From NCBI GenBank assembly GCA_034509495.1, contig CM067505.1, forward strand, positions 5,332,094-5,396,093: DNA of 64,000 nt. Direction: 5' to 3'. The translations under genes were made by a program, and so were the position numbers. Shown piece after piece: positions 10,261-42,554 of this stretch (its first letter is position 1; every line of letters starts with the position of its first letter). A model generated the notes under the pieces. That model made no database searches, was not told the origin of the DNA, and saw only the letters and a program-made list of their open reading frames with translations. This DNA comes from Acestrorhynchus altus. Its lineage: Eukaryota > Chordata > Actinopteri > Characiformes > Acestrorhynchidae.

Positions 10261-12920
10261 ATCTTAAGTTCTTCTTCTTCTTCTTCTTCTTCTTCTTCTT
10301 CTTCTTTTTCTTTTTCTATTATCCCACCGTTTTTTTTTTGTCTCCATAATTCCATGCACAATTTTTGAAATATTGACTCCATTCAAACTTTAAAATGCCC
10401 ATCCTGAACCTGAATGGTTTGCTTATATGTAGCTTTATGAGTTGTGTGTTCTTTTTGTACAATCATAACAAAAACTTTCCAAATTTTCTAATTCATTGTG
10501 AATGGGGAAAAGTTTGTGTGATGATTCTATGAAAACCACAAGTCAGATCAGGACAACATATTGCATTGAGCTACTCTGCAAGAGCTCCAACTGTGTCTAG
10601 TTTGGTGTTTATATCTCAAAAAGTAGTTTTGGGTTTTTTTGCGCATTTGAATTTTTTGGACAAAAGTTTCCAGACAATTTTTAATGCTTTCCTGTGGAAG
10701 AGTTTTGGCCACTTTTAATTTACAAAAAAGTATAGCACTTACCAAAACATATTCCATGAAGCTTGACATTTGTCACACAACAGTTCTGATCTGAGCACAG
10801 CATGCAATGTCCCTGCACTCCGCTCCTCCAGCTCTGTCACAATAAATAATAGACTTCATATGAGAATTTACTGTAACCAGCCATTAGGGGTGTACTTTGT
10901 GCACTACTGGTGCCGGTTCCAAGCCCGGATAAATGGTGAGGGTTGTGTCAGGAAGGGCATCCGGCATAAAACTTGTGCCAAAACTATAATGCGGATCAGG
11001 CAGATGATCCGCTGTGGTGACCCCTAAAGGGAGCAGCTGGAAGAAAAAGAAGACTTAGATATAATTAAACATCTCCTCTAAACCAAGGGATTCATTTATT
11101 AACATGATGCATCAGATTTATTAAAAAGATGGATCAGTTTTGTACGTTTAGGGAATAATTTATTAATTTGAGGAATTTTTTTGTTAAATTAAGGAGCAGT
11201 TTATTCATTTGAGTGAAATAATGATTAAAGAACAGAATTTATTGAGTGAATTACTAATCACATTGAAGCCATATATTGTTAACTGTGATGTAATTTATTA
11301 AATCAAAGGAACAGTTTATGTCTTCAAATATTACTTTTCTACCTTCTACCAACTTTAGAAGCTTCAGCTTCAGTTTCAGGGGTTTTAATGAAACTGGCTC
11401 AGTTTATTCAGAATAACTCTGAATTTTTCTTGTTTTTGTTTCAGGTGAGGAATGGACACATAAAACGGATTACAGACAATGATATCCAGTCACTGGTGAT
11501 TGAGATGCAGGGGACCAATGTCAGGTAATCACCACTCATTCATCACTTAACACATTTCTTGTTTTGGGACAGGTTTTTTTGGGTATAATCCTACATCCAT
11601 CTTAGAGACTGGCAGAAAGCGACAAACATTGTTAGACATTATAACAACATTGTATCATCATGAAAAAATATGTAACACACTTGACTGGGTGTATAATGGA
11701 TTTATCAGGGATCAACTGGATGTAGATTAGATCATCATAGATCAGAAAAGTTGTTATGGAAAAGATATCTACTATTCACAATCTGATTTACATTCACAGC
11801 ACAACCTACATCACATGCCCCTCAGAGCCAAAGAAAACCCTTGGAATCAAGCTTCCCTTCCTGGTTTTGATAATCAAGAACCTCAAGAAGTACTTCACAT
11901 TTGAAGTTCAGGTGAGGGAAGATTTCATTTGGCTGCTACTACGTATATGCAGGTGTCCTATGCTTAGATGAAATTATTGAAGAAACAAAAACACTTAATC
12001 CTATGTCTGCTGATTTCTTATCATATCTCAGGTGCTGGATGATCAAAATGTGCGGCGGAGATTCAGGGTGAGTAACTACCAGAGCACCACCCGGGTGAAG
12101 CCCTTTATCTGCACCATGCCCATGCAACTGGATGAGGGTTGGAGCCAGGTCCTGTTCGATCTGTCTGAGTTCACAAAAAGGGCTTACGGCACCAATTACA
12201 TCGAGACACTCCGTGTACAGGTGGGCAGTGAATACTGAAGTGACTGTTATAGCTTTGCCTTTGTATAGAAATAAAATAGAAAACAATCACTGAAAAATTG
12301 TTCATCTACAGTGATTTCAAATTAAGGGTTGAAATGATGTCCTGAGAATTATTTTGTTTTATTTTATACATCATTCAAAAGTGAATTCGAAATTAATGGC
12401 TTCAACTTCTTCCAGATACATGCCAACTGTCGCATAAGGAGAGTGTACTTTTCTGACAGACTGTACTCTGAAGATGAGCTCCCTAAAGAGTACAAATTTT
12501 GCCAGGTCAAAAAGAATCCAATGTAAGTTCATGCTGTACATCCATAATACTACAACGCAAACACTGGTACATTTGTGAACCATCTGTTTCTGTGTGCAAG
12601 TGTAAAGCATGTCATATGAACGGTTTGTTTACATCTACAGGGTGGAGCAACAAGATGGGAGTGGTCCTGCAGGGCCAAACTTAACGTAAGTTCATGCTGT
12701 GCATGATATCCATGTACTGCATGACACTGCATTGCAAACACTGGTACATTTGTGTACCATCTGTTTCTGTGTGCAAGTGTAAAACATGTCAAAACACGCG
12801 GTACAACAGTGATCATTCTTTCTTTACATTTGATAAATATCATATGAAAGGTTTATTCATTGATGCCTCCTTTTCTTGTCTTTTTACAGCAGTGAAGTGG
12901 AACAGCTGAAGCATTCTTAA
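9501..12920 (+). CDS. cfap20-like: CFAP20-like tandem paralogue with predicted new C terminus
   Basis: CDS segments are 9501-9584, 11445-11524, 11800-11911, 12032-12220, 12416-12522, 12641-12685 and 12890-12920 (648 nt, 215 aa). The first four have exactly the lengths of the cfap20 exons. Conserved stretches include VRNGHIKRITDNDIQSLV, KNLKKYFTFEVQ and ANCRIRRVYFSDRLYSEDEL. About 30 substitutions are spread through it, and exon 4 alone has 10 replacements against about 4 silent changes. After exon 5 the frame either stops at once by reading into the donor (ATG TAA, 12521-12526, 191 aa) or is spliced through a 45-nt extra exon to end VEQQDGSGPAG...EVEQLKHS. All splice sites are GT..AG and the frame stays open. 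Intron positions show DNA-level duplication, not retrocopy. The function is presumably axonemal but is unproven, and a decaying duplicate is possible. Confidence 0.8.
10270..10316. repeat. (TTC)n microsatellite
   Basis: About twelve TTC units followed by TTTTTC runs, in cfap20-like intron 1. Confidence 0.85.
10885..11060 (+). mobile_element. 3' tail of a fish RTE-type LINE
   Basis: The segment has GGTGCCGGTTCCAAGCCCGG, GTCAGGAAGGGCATCCGGCA and GATCCGCTGTGGTGACCCC, followed by an AGAAGAAAAAGAAG-type end. I know this as the common 3' terminus of RTE/Expander-type LINEs in fish. The same terminus occurs on the other strand near 37910. Only the tail is present, in cfap20-like intron 1. Confidence 0.7.
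12641..12685 (+). other. Candidate gained exon of the cfap20-like gene
   Basis: This 45-nt segment lies between CATCTACAG and GTAAGTTCATGC. Both flanking introns are copies of cfap20 intron 5: each starts GTAAGTTCATGCTG and shares AAACACTGGTACATTTGTG. It enters in phase 2 and leaves in phase 2. As a result the last exon is read in a frame different from the parent gene, giving 10 codons before TAA. See the finding on this exon. Confidence 0.6.
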
Positions 12921-13035
12921 TCTTTGTCTTACCTGCAGTTTTTCCACATGAGAAGTTTCTATTAACCTGTATTTACGTTTGTATTTTCAATGCTATTTTG
13001 GAACTGAGTGATTAGTTTGTGTTTGTTTGCTGCTG

Positions 13036-13041
13036 AATAAA
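13036..13041 (+). terminator. cfap20-like polyadenylation signal AATAAA
   Basis: It sits at the position homologous to 4122-4127. The sequence from the last acceptor through this signal and about 90 nt beyond is identical between the two copies. Confidence 0.65.
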
Positions 13042-13189
13042 TATTTTATAAGCAAAGTGTGATGTCAGAGGTATTAATTTAACACTTTTAAAGTGACAAT
13101 GAATAAATGAATATTTTTCCTTCAGACAACTGTTTGGGAGTATAAGGGACTGTGCTTTTTGCCCTCTCTGGGTGGGTAGAATGGCCCTT

Positions 13190-14480
13190 CCATCTGCACC
13201 ACCTTTCCATCACTCAGTGCAATTCTGTGCAGTTAACTGATGTAAAAGACGTGGAATTAGTGTTCTCCTTTAATCTTGTTGAGCCTTTCAGGCAGATTTC
13301 ATTATCAGTGTTCACTCTTCCATTGTGATGGTGTAAAATGCTGAGGACTGTATTAGGAGAACGATGATAATTCTGGGTAAGTCCTTCCTTTGCTCTGAAA
13401 ACAGTGTTAGTACTTCATAGCTTGGATTCCACAAGATGTTGGAAACAGTCAACTGAGATTCTGATCTGTGCTGATGTCATTGCATCAGAAAATTCCTGTA
13501 GATTCTCCAGGAACAATTTAATTTCAGGAACATTTTTATGGTGCAAATCTCCCAATCTACCACACCCCAAAGGTGTTCTGTTGACTGGCAAGGCTAGTAA
13601 AGAACCCTGAACTCATTTCCCACACCATTACACCACCTCAACCAGCCTTGTTTGTTGACATGGGGCAGGTTGGATTCATGGGTTTAATCTGTTGGTGCCA
13701 GATTCTGACTCCACTATCTCACTATCTAAGACTACTTATATATAGTTTTTTTCACATACACTATATGAGCAAAAGTATTGAGACACCTGCTTGTTCATTG
13801 TTTCTTCAATCAAATCACTTCAAATCAGTATTAAATAATTTATCCTGCTTTTGACTTTCAACTAGATTTTGGAGCATTGCTAGGTTCAAATGTATCTACT
13901 CCCGAGGGTCAATTTTAATTGGCTGTCCTCTACAGGGACTGGACGTGTGTGAGCATTAGCACATCTGTGGATGCAACACAAAGTAGCTCAAACATTCATT
14001 AGAAAGGGTGTCCACAAGCATTTAGACATGCAGTGTTTTTCTCAGTATAACATATTACTTCAGAAAGAAACATCAGAAAAACACACTTATTTTGAAAGGT
14101 TTTATTTTAACAGAACATGAGCTGCCACAATGGAGTCTCCGACGGGAATGTAGCACTGCATCTTCGATTGCAAATCTAATTTCACAGAGGCTTATTTTTG
14201 CAAACTCTCCCATTTTCACATCTTTTTGTACATACTGTGGACAAAATAATCTTTATACATTATATTTATAATCTTTCTCAAACCTTGCTGTAGTAAAAAA
14301 TGTCTTATGAAACCAGTTCTGTATCAAATCAAACATAAACATCTCAAATATACATGAACACTTACTGTACCCTGCGTTTAACTTTGATTTGTTATAGTTC
14401 ACTGAACTGTAAAAAAAATGATTTTAGCATTTAAAAATAGTCTTTAACAATACACCGTTGACAAGTCTACCAATACTGTG
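13190..14480. repeat. Downstream flank of duplication unit 2
   Basis: It parallels 6202-7680: the TGGTGTAAAATGCTGAGGAC block, a degenerate MITE at 13755-14036, then a block beginning TCTCAGTATAACATATTACT (7401 and 14039). It contains no LINE. No credible gene is present; short frames here have no homology that I recognise. Confidence 0.65.
13755..14036. mobile_element. Degenerate MITE, paralogous to 7128-7396
   Basis: The left end reads ACACTATATGAGCAAAAGTA and the right end is the decayed inverted copy GTCCACAAGCATTTAGACAT. It was carried along in the duplication. Confidence 0.5.
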
Positions 14481-15340
14481 CGGAATTAGGGGAACAAATA
14501 TTTGGCAACATATGTTGAGGCCTGAGTGAACTTCCAAACTACAGCCTGTGATCTGATTTCTGTTTTGAGGCACATGAAAATGCAAATGAAACAGAATAGC
14601 AATAGATGCTATTATGCAAACAGTGTGTTTTATGAAGAAGCTTAACCTGAAATGCTGAAGCTCAATCACTGGAGCAATGTCACATTCATAAGTATCCTTT
14701 CAATACAACAGCATATATATTCAATTCATACGTGTCATAATTAACTGATATGTCTTAGTGCAAAATAATAGTGGATGGTAAGTTAAAGTCAGGTTTAAAA
14801 AAGTACCTGAAATGTATGATTTGAAAATGGCCAATTCAGAATATACAGAAGTCTGATATACAGCCATATATACACATATGTGTTGCTGTATGTCAGACTC
14901 CTGTATGGGCATTTTTGATAAAGTGCAAAAAGAGGATTTGCTGAATCAGCAAAAACAAACGATTAAAAACTGGAACTCTCAAATTGAACCACATTGCCAA
15001 TCATGCATAAAACATTCAAGAAACTTAACTGAAAGTTAAGTTACAGAACAAAAAAAAACAAATGGCATCATATTTTTGGCAATGTTTGCATTGATCATCG
15101 TAGTGTGAGAAGTTCAAGTAGGAAACATGTAAAAAGGCATTGCAATGCTGTGTTGCTTTGGCGAGGCAGTGTTTCAGGACCACTTTCTCTTTGTTTGCAC
15201 TCACACAGCGCATTAGAAGAGGCCTGGTCTGTTGCTGGCAGAATGTTGTTTTCTCACTGATGTTGCTTTTGAATTGGGTAAAAATGTCCCTAAAAATCTT
15301 TTGTAATTTCCCTTTAAAAATAGGTTTTAATTCATGTCCA
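14480..15340. other. Intergenic spacer between the cfap20-like gene and dgat1
   Basis: AT-rich single-copy-looking sequence. The two genes converge here. I see no RNA gene, repeat family or ORF that can be supported. Confidence 0.5.
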
Positions 15341-15347
15341 TTTCTTG

Positions 15348-15353
15348 TTTATT
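15348..15353 (-). terminator. dgat1 polyadenylation signal AATAAA, immediately after the stop
   Basis: On the minus strand AATAAA begins 6 nt after the TGA stop codon (15362-15360). If used, the 3' UTR would be only about 20-30 nt. No other AATAAA was noted in the next few tens of bases. Confidence 0.55.
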
Positions 15354-15359
15354 GCAAAG

Positions 15360-37099
<21,740 letters not shown>

Positions 37100-37140
37100 T
37101 ATTACGCTTTACAGAAACGAGCAGCGACACATGACTGAAC

Positions 37141-37144
<4 letters not shown>

Positions 37145-37182
<38 letters not shown>
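37145..37182. repeat. (GA)n microsatellite upstream of dgat1
   Basis: A perfect AG/GA tract 46 bp upstream of the dgat1 ATG, so within the 5' UTR or core promoter. A second GAGAGAGGGGGGCGG purine block follows at 37186-37217. Confidence 0.9.
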
Positions 37183-37184
<2 letters not shown>

Positions 37185-37287
37185 CGGGGGGAGGGAGAGA
37201 GAGGGGGGCGGAGGGGGCGTGTCCGCAGGCGCGCAAACGATGCTGCACCAACGTTAACGTTGCGCAGACGCGAAGAAAAGCCTCACT

Positions 37288-37910
37288 TAATATCTCATTA
37301 TTATAACTAAATATCATTATTATGACTAAATATTTCATTATTATGACTATATATCTCATTATTATGACTAAATATCTCATTATAATGACTTAATATCATT
37401 ATTATGACTAATCATTATTATGACTTGATATCTCATTATTATGACTAAATATCATTATTATGACTAAATATATCATTATTATGACTTAATATCTCATTAT
37501 TATGACTAAATATCTCATTATTATGACTTAATATCTAATTTTTATGACTTAATCTCCTTATTATGACTAAATATCATTATTGCAACCAAATATCTCATTA
37601 TTATGACTACATATATCATTATTATGACTTAATATCTCATTATTATGACTAAATATCTCATTATTATGACTAAATATATCATTATTATGACTTAATATCT
37701 CATTATTATGACTAAATATCTCATTATTATGACTTAATATCTAATTGTTATGACTTAATCTCCTTATTATGACTAAATATCATTATTGCAACCAAATATC
37801 TCATTATTATGACTAAATATCTCATTATTATGACTAAATATCTCATTATTATGACTTAATATCTCATTCTTATGACTAAATATCTCATTATTATGACTAA
37901 ATATCTCGTT
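37288..37910. repeat. Minisatellite, ~21-bp unit TATCTCATTATTATGACTAA
   Basis: About 30 imperfect units alternate ATGACTAAAT and ATGACTTAAT with occasional shortened units. Larger blocks are repeated: the stretch with CTCCTTATTATGAC and ATTGCAACCAAATATC occurs twice, near 37551 and 37760, about 208 bp apart. Degenerate units resume at 38066-38245. Confidence 0.9.
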
Positions 37911-38065
37911 CTTCTTTTTTTCTTTCGGCTTCTCCCGTTAGTGGTTGCCACAGCAGATCATCTGCCTCTGTCTTGCCCTATCCCCTTCCCCCTCCACTGT
38001 TACACCAATCATCCTTCTAACCTCCTTCGTCCTCTCCTCCTCTATGGTCTTCAACCTAGTTTGCT
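37911..38065 (-). mobile_element. RTE-type LINE tail inserted in the minisatellite
   Basis: Read on the minus strand it ends GATGATCTGCTGTGGCAACC ... CGGGAGAAGCCGAAAG, then an AAAAAAGAAGAA tail. This is the same terminus as at 10885-11060. It interrupts the TATCTCATTATTATGAC array. Confidence 0.65.
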
Positions 38066-38387
38066 TTAGTATCTCATAATTATCTCATAATTATGACAGT
38101 CATTTTTATGACTTATTATTTAATTATTGTGTCTTAATATCTGACTATCATGACAATCTCCTTAATTCAATTTACTATCTTATCATTATGACTTTGAATC
38201 TCATAATTATGACCTAATATCTCATTATTGTGACTTTTATTGTTATGCACACACAGAAATTAGACCTCTGCATTTTATCCATCCACAAACTGTGATACAC
38301 ACATACACTAGTGAAATAACACACCAGGGGACAGTGAGCACATGTGCCTGGAGATGGGGAGCCCTATCCTCAGCACCGATGGGATTC

Positions 38388-39076
38388 ACCATTCACCAAT
38401 TCACCATTATTACTATTAAAAACCCAATCAGAAACTTACCAATTCACCATTATTACTAATAAAAACCCAATCAGAAACTCACCAATTCACCAATATTACT
38501 ATTAAAAACCCTATCAGAAACTCACCAATTCACCATTATTACTATTAAAAACCCTATCAGAAACTCACCAATTCACCATTATTACTATTAAAAACCCAAT
38601 CAGAAACTCACCAATTCACCATTATTACTATTAAAAACCTAATCAGAAACTCACCAATTCACCATTATTACTATTAAAAACCCTATCAGAAACTCACCAA
38701 TTCAGCATTATTACTATTAAAAACCCTATCAGAAACTCACCAATTCACCATTATTACTATTAAAAACCCTATGAGAAACTCACTAATTCACCATTAATAC
38801 TATTAAAAACCCAATCAGAACCTCACCAATTCACCATTATTACTATTAAAAACCTAATCAGAAACTCACCAATTCACCATTATTACTATTAAAAACCTAA
38901 TCAGAAACTCACTAATTCACCATTATTACTATTAAAAACCCTATCAGAAACTCACCAATTCACCATTATTACTATTAAAAACCCTATGAGAAACTCACCA
39001 ATTCACCATTATTACTATTAAAAACCCTATCAGAAACTCACCAATTCACCATTATTACTATTATAAAGCCCATCAA
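38388..39076. repeat. Minisatellite, 43-bp unit, about 16 copies
   Basis: The unit contains CACCATTATTACTATTAAAA, then accctatcag or acccaatcag, then aaactcaccaatt. The copies are very homogeneous, which suggests recent expansion. It lies between the two divergent promoters. Confidence 0.95.
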
Positions 39077-39224
39077 TCAGAAACTCAGTCATTCACCAGA
39101 CTGTCCTTGTGAATCTGTTTCTCTTCATTCTTGCTCTAAACTGATTGTGATATATTAGTGTTGGTGAGCAGTGAGTTAGTTTGTTGTTTGTTGTTTTGTT
39201 TACTGTTTGCTCTCTTGACTTGTA

Positions 39225-39600
39225 AATAAACCCCACGCGCGCGGCGTCTGTCTTCACCATGACAACCGGCGCGCGCGGCCTGAAAACCCACCAGTTAGAT
39301 GAGGCCTTTCGACACGCGTGGCCCGATGAGGCGGAAGCAAGGGGCGGGGCTTAAAGGTCAAGTTAGGTTTCCGCGCAGTCGAAGCGAAACCGACGCCGAA
39401 AGCTCGTATGTGACTGTAAACAGCCGTTTCGGCCCGACGGACTGTCCGCGTGGAGCTGGACGCAGCGCGGTGTTTGCTTACGGGCCGGATGAAGAGGCTG
39501 AAAGCGCGGCCGCGGTCCGGCGTGTCCGGTGGGTCCGGCGGGGTGAGCCGCTACGCTCCGACACCCACAGGTACACGAACCTTTAACGGTCACAGCGCTG
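39225..39600 (+). promoter_or_regulatory. GC-rich 5' end of tbc1d20 (CpG-island-like)
   Basis: Dense CpGs (CGCGCGCGGCG, GGCGCGCGCGGCC, CGACGCCGAAAGC) surround the first exon. The gene points away from dgat1, with about 2.4 kb between the two start codons. A short upstream ATG frame (39299) in another frame overlaps the start and could act as a uORF. Confidence 0.5.
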
Positions 39601-40970
39601 TTATTAAACCTCAATCGCCGGGCAGTGATCCGAGCCGACTGACCGCCGGGCTGTGATCCGGACCGACTGACCGCCGGGCTGTGACCCAGAATGACTGACC
39701 GCCGGGCTGGGATCCAAACTGACTGACCGAAGAAGAATGTAACAATAGAAAGTCTAATCTGTATCGATATAACTTTCATATTTTACCACTAATCTCACCC
39801 ATTTACACTAGTCTGACTATCAGAACCTCAATTACAACTGATGTGTATGAAAATGTGCTGTTTCTGATCCATGTTTACACTTTTACTAGTTTACTAAAAG
39901 CTAATTCTAATTTCAGTGATAACTATGAAATTTAATCACCAATAATATCAATAATAATCTATAAACAGTGTTACATTTGGAGTCAAATGGTGTTTACGGA
40001 TGAGTTACAGTTGATATGTACGATGTGATCTTTCTTCTTTATATTTACACATTTATTTGTTTAAAAAGTCAAATTAATCGTTTTCACTAGTGAAAATTCT
40101 AATTCCAGTGATAACTATGAACTTTTAACACCTCTAATAATATCACTTCTATAAGTAGTGTTACATAAAACGTATCTTTGACTGTCCTTGTGTTACAATT
40201 GGTTTGCGTGCAATCTTACTCTTTTATGCCTATAAATTCTATTATTAGTAAAAAGAAAATGTAGGATATCTGCAAGCATAGTTTCACTGGCAGAAATCCT
40301 ATGAGATTTACCAGTTATAATATAAGATCTGCGGATCTATAAAGACACCTTGATTAGTCATACTGTCAGGATGACATAGTTTTAATATAGTATAATTTAA
40401 TGTAGTTGCTACTCTTGATTTTCATAAAATATGACTCTCTTTTAGCTGAAATTGCATTTTTACCAAAGTAAATGTAGGAATTCTGACTGGTGCTCATCCT
40501 GAATCAATACTCATTCTTTGAAGTTCTCCCATAGCCATTTAACTTGACTCATTTTCACTCAGAGCATGTGTCGTGGAAGAAAAAGAAGCTACTGGACATT
40601 CACCAGGCCCTGAACAGTGACCCAGTAGATATCGAGACTTTGAGGAAAGCAGCTGTTAGTGAGGGAGGCTTGCTGACGGATGATGTGCGAAGGAAAGTTT
40701 GGCCCAAGCTGCTGAGTGTCAATGTGTTTGAACTGCCTGCCAAACCTGGTAAGAGGAGTGTGTTCAGTCTGAGTTGTGTACTGTATATTGAGACAAGAGC
40801 AAGTTCTGTGATGTCGTTCTCCTTCATTGCTCTCTAATCTTTCTCTTCCTTTTTCTGTCCTCGCTCCTCAGCTAAAAATATCAGGGAGAACCACAAAGAC
40901 TACAACCAAGTGCTTCTTGATGTCAGACGATCCATGCGGCGTTTCCCAAGAGGTAACCTTTATCTTCCAT

Positions 40971-41010
<40 letters not shown>

Positions 41011-42489
41011 CATCTTTTTCTCCTGTCTGCATTGCATGACCTCTGAAGATTCTTTGGGACATTATGTAACTAGATGCATCTGGAAAGTTCTGGGACACTT
41101 GGAAACATTCAGCATTATTGGTTCATACTCTCAGCTTTGATATGCTGCACTCTGTTCACCTCCGTCAGTCATATGAAGTACAGCTAGTAGTTACTAAACT
41201 TTTACAGTTTCTGTCAATGATGGTGATCGTTGTAGGTCTAGGTATCTGGTGGTGTCTGGTATCAAGACATCCAGTCATCCAGCTCTCATTTTTTCCGGCG
41301 TTCTGAATGTTCACTTGCTGCCTAAAATGTAGAACTAACTCTGCGACAGGTGACATTTTGGGGAGATGATGTTATTCACTTCACTTGTGAGTGGTTCTCG
41401 TATGTTTATCAGAGTATGTTCTGTATCCGTTAGCCATTGAAATACAGGGTGACACTTTGTTTTGAACTTTTTTTGGATGCAGTAAACACTTATCAGACCA
41501 TGTGACATGACATATTAGTGATGTAGCAGCAGTGAAGTGTCAGTGAACTAGTCGGTGAACTAGTCAGTGGTCCGTACTGCTACAGATTATGAAATAAAAT
41601 GAGATTAAGGTTAGGATTAGGTTTGGAGTTGAGGTTAAGGTTAGGATTAAGGTATGAGGATGGTAGGGATTGGGTTTTGGGTTAATGTTAGGGTTAAGAT
41701 TAGGTTCAGGATGATGGTCAGGATTAGTTTTTACCTCAGGTAAATCAATTTGTAGCACTGTCAACTATTTCATATATCAATGGGCTGCACCCATTGCTGA
41801 CACATATGTGCAAATGCACACCCACAGGTTAGGATTAAGGTATGATGATGGTAGGGGTTGGGTTTTGGGTTAATGTTAAGGTTAGGGTTAAGATTAGGAT
41901 CAGGATGATGGTAGGGTTAGAGTTTGGATCATTTCCTTAATGAAAATTAACATATTAATTGTAGTTCATGTAACATATCATTAATAAATCTGCTTATTGC
42001 AGCAACAGCACATTTTCAATATACTTGCTCACCTGATACTCTGTTAAGAATTTTATTAATCTTCTACGAAAACCACTCAAAATGAGTAACCAAAGCTGGT
42101 AGCAAATCAAAGTAAGTGAAGGTATAATTGTTCTTATCCATAACTAGGCTTCCACCTCTAATTCTGCCCATCTCTCTCTGTGTCTCAGGAATGCGTGTTG
42201 GTGAGAGGGAGGTGCTGCAGGAGCAGCTGATTGACATCATCCTAGATGTTTTGAGGAGAAACCCTCAGCTGCACTACTACCAGGGTTATCATGATATAGT
42301 GGTGACCTTCTTGCTGGTAGTGGGCGAACGGATGGCCATAGCAATGGTTGAGACGCTGTCCAATCATCACCTCAGGTAAATCAATTTTTAGCACTGTCAA
42401 CTATTTCATATATCAATGGGCTGCACCCATTGCTGACACAGATGTGCAAATGCACTCCCACAGCTTGTCTATTCCTTGTGTCAGTAGTA

Positions 42490-42554
<65 letters not shown>

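Noticed and set aside
12550..12843. 97-aa minus-strand reading frame with an internal repeat
   Set aside because: The peptide repeats itself because it is antisense to the duplicated intron 5 of the cfap20-like gene; no homology is recognised.
38388..39076. Regular repeats that could suggest a CRISPR array
   Set aside because: The units are contiguous 43-bp copies without unique spacers in a vertebrate genome; it is a minisatellite.
39299..39586. 95-aa plus-strand frame overlapping tbc1d20 exon 1
   Set aside because: It is in a different frame from exon 2 and has no homology; it is noted only as a possible uORF.
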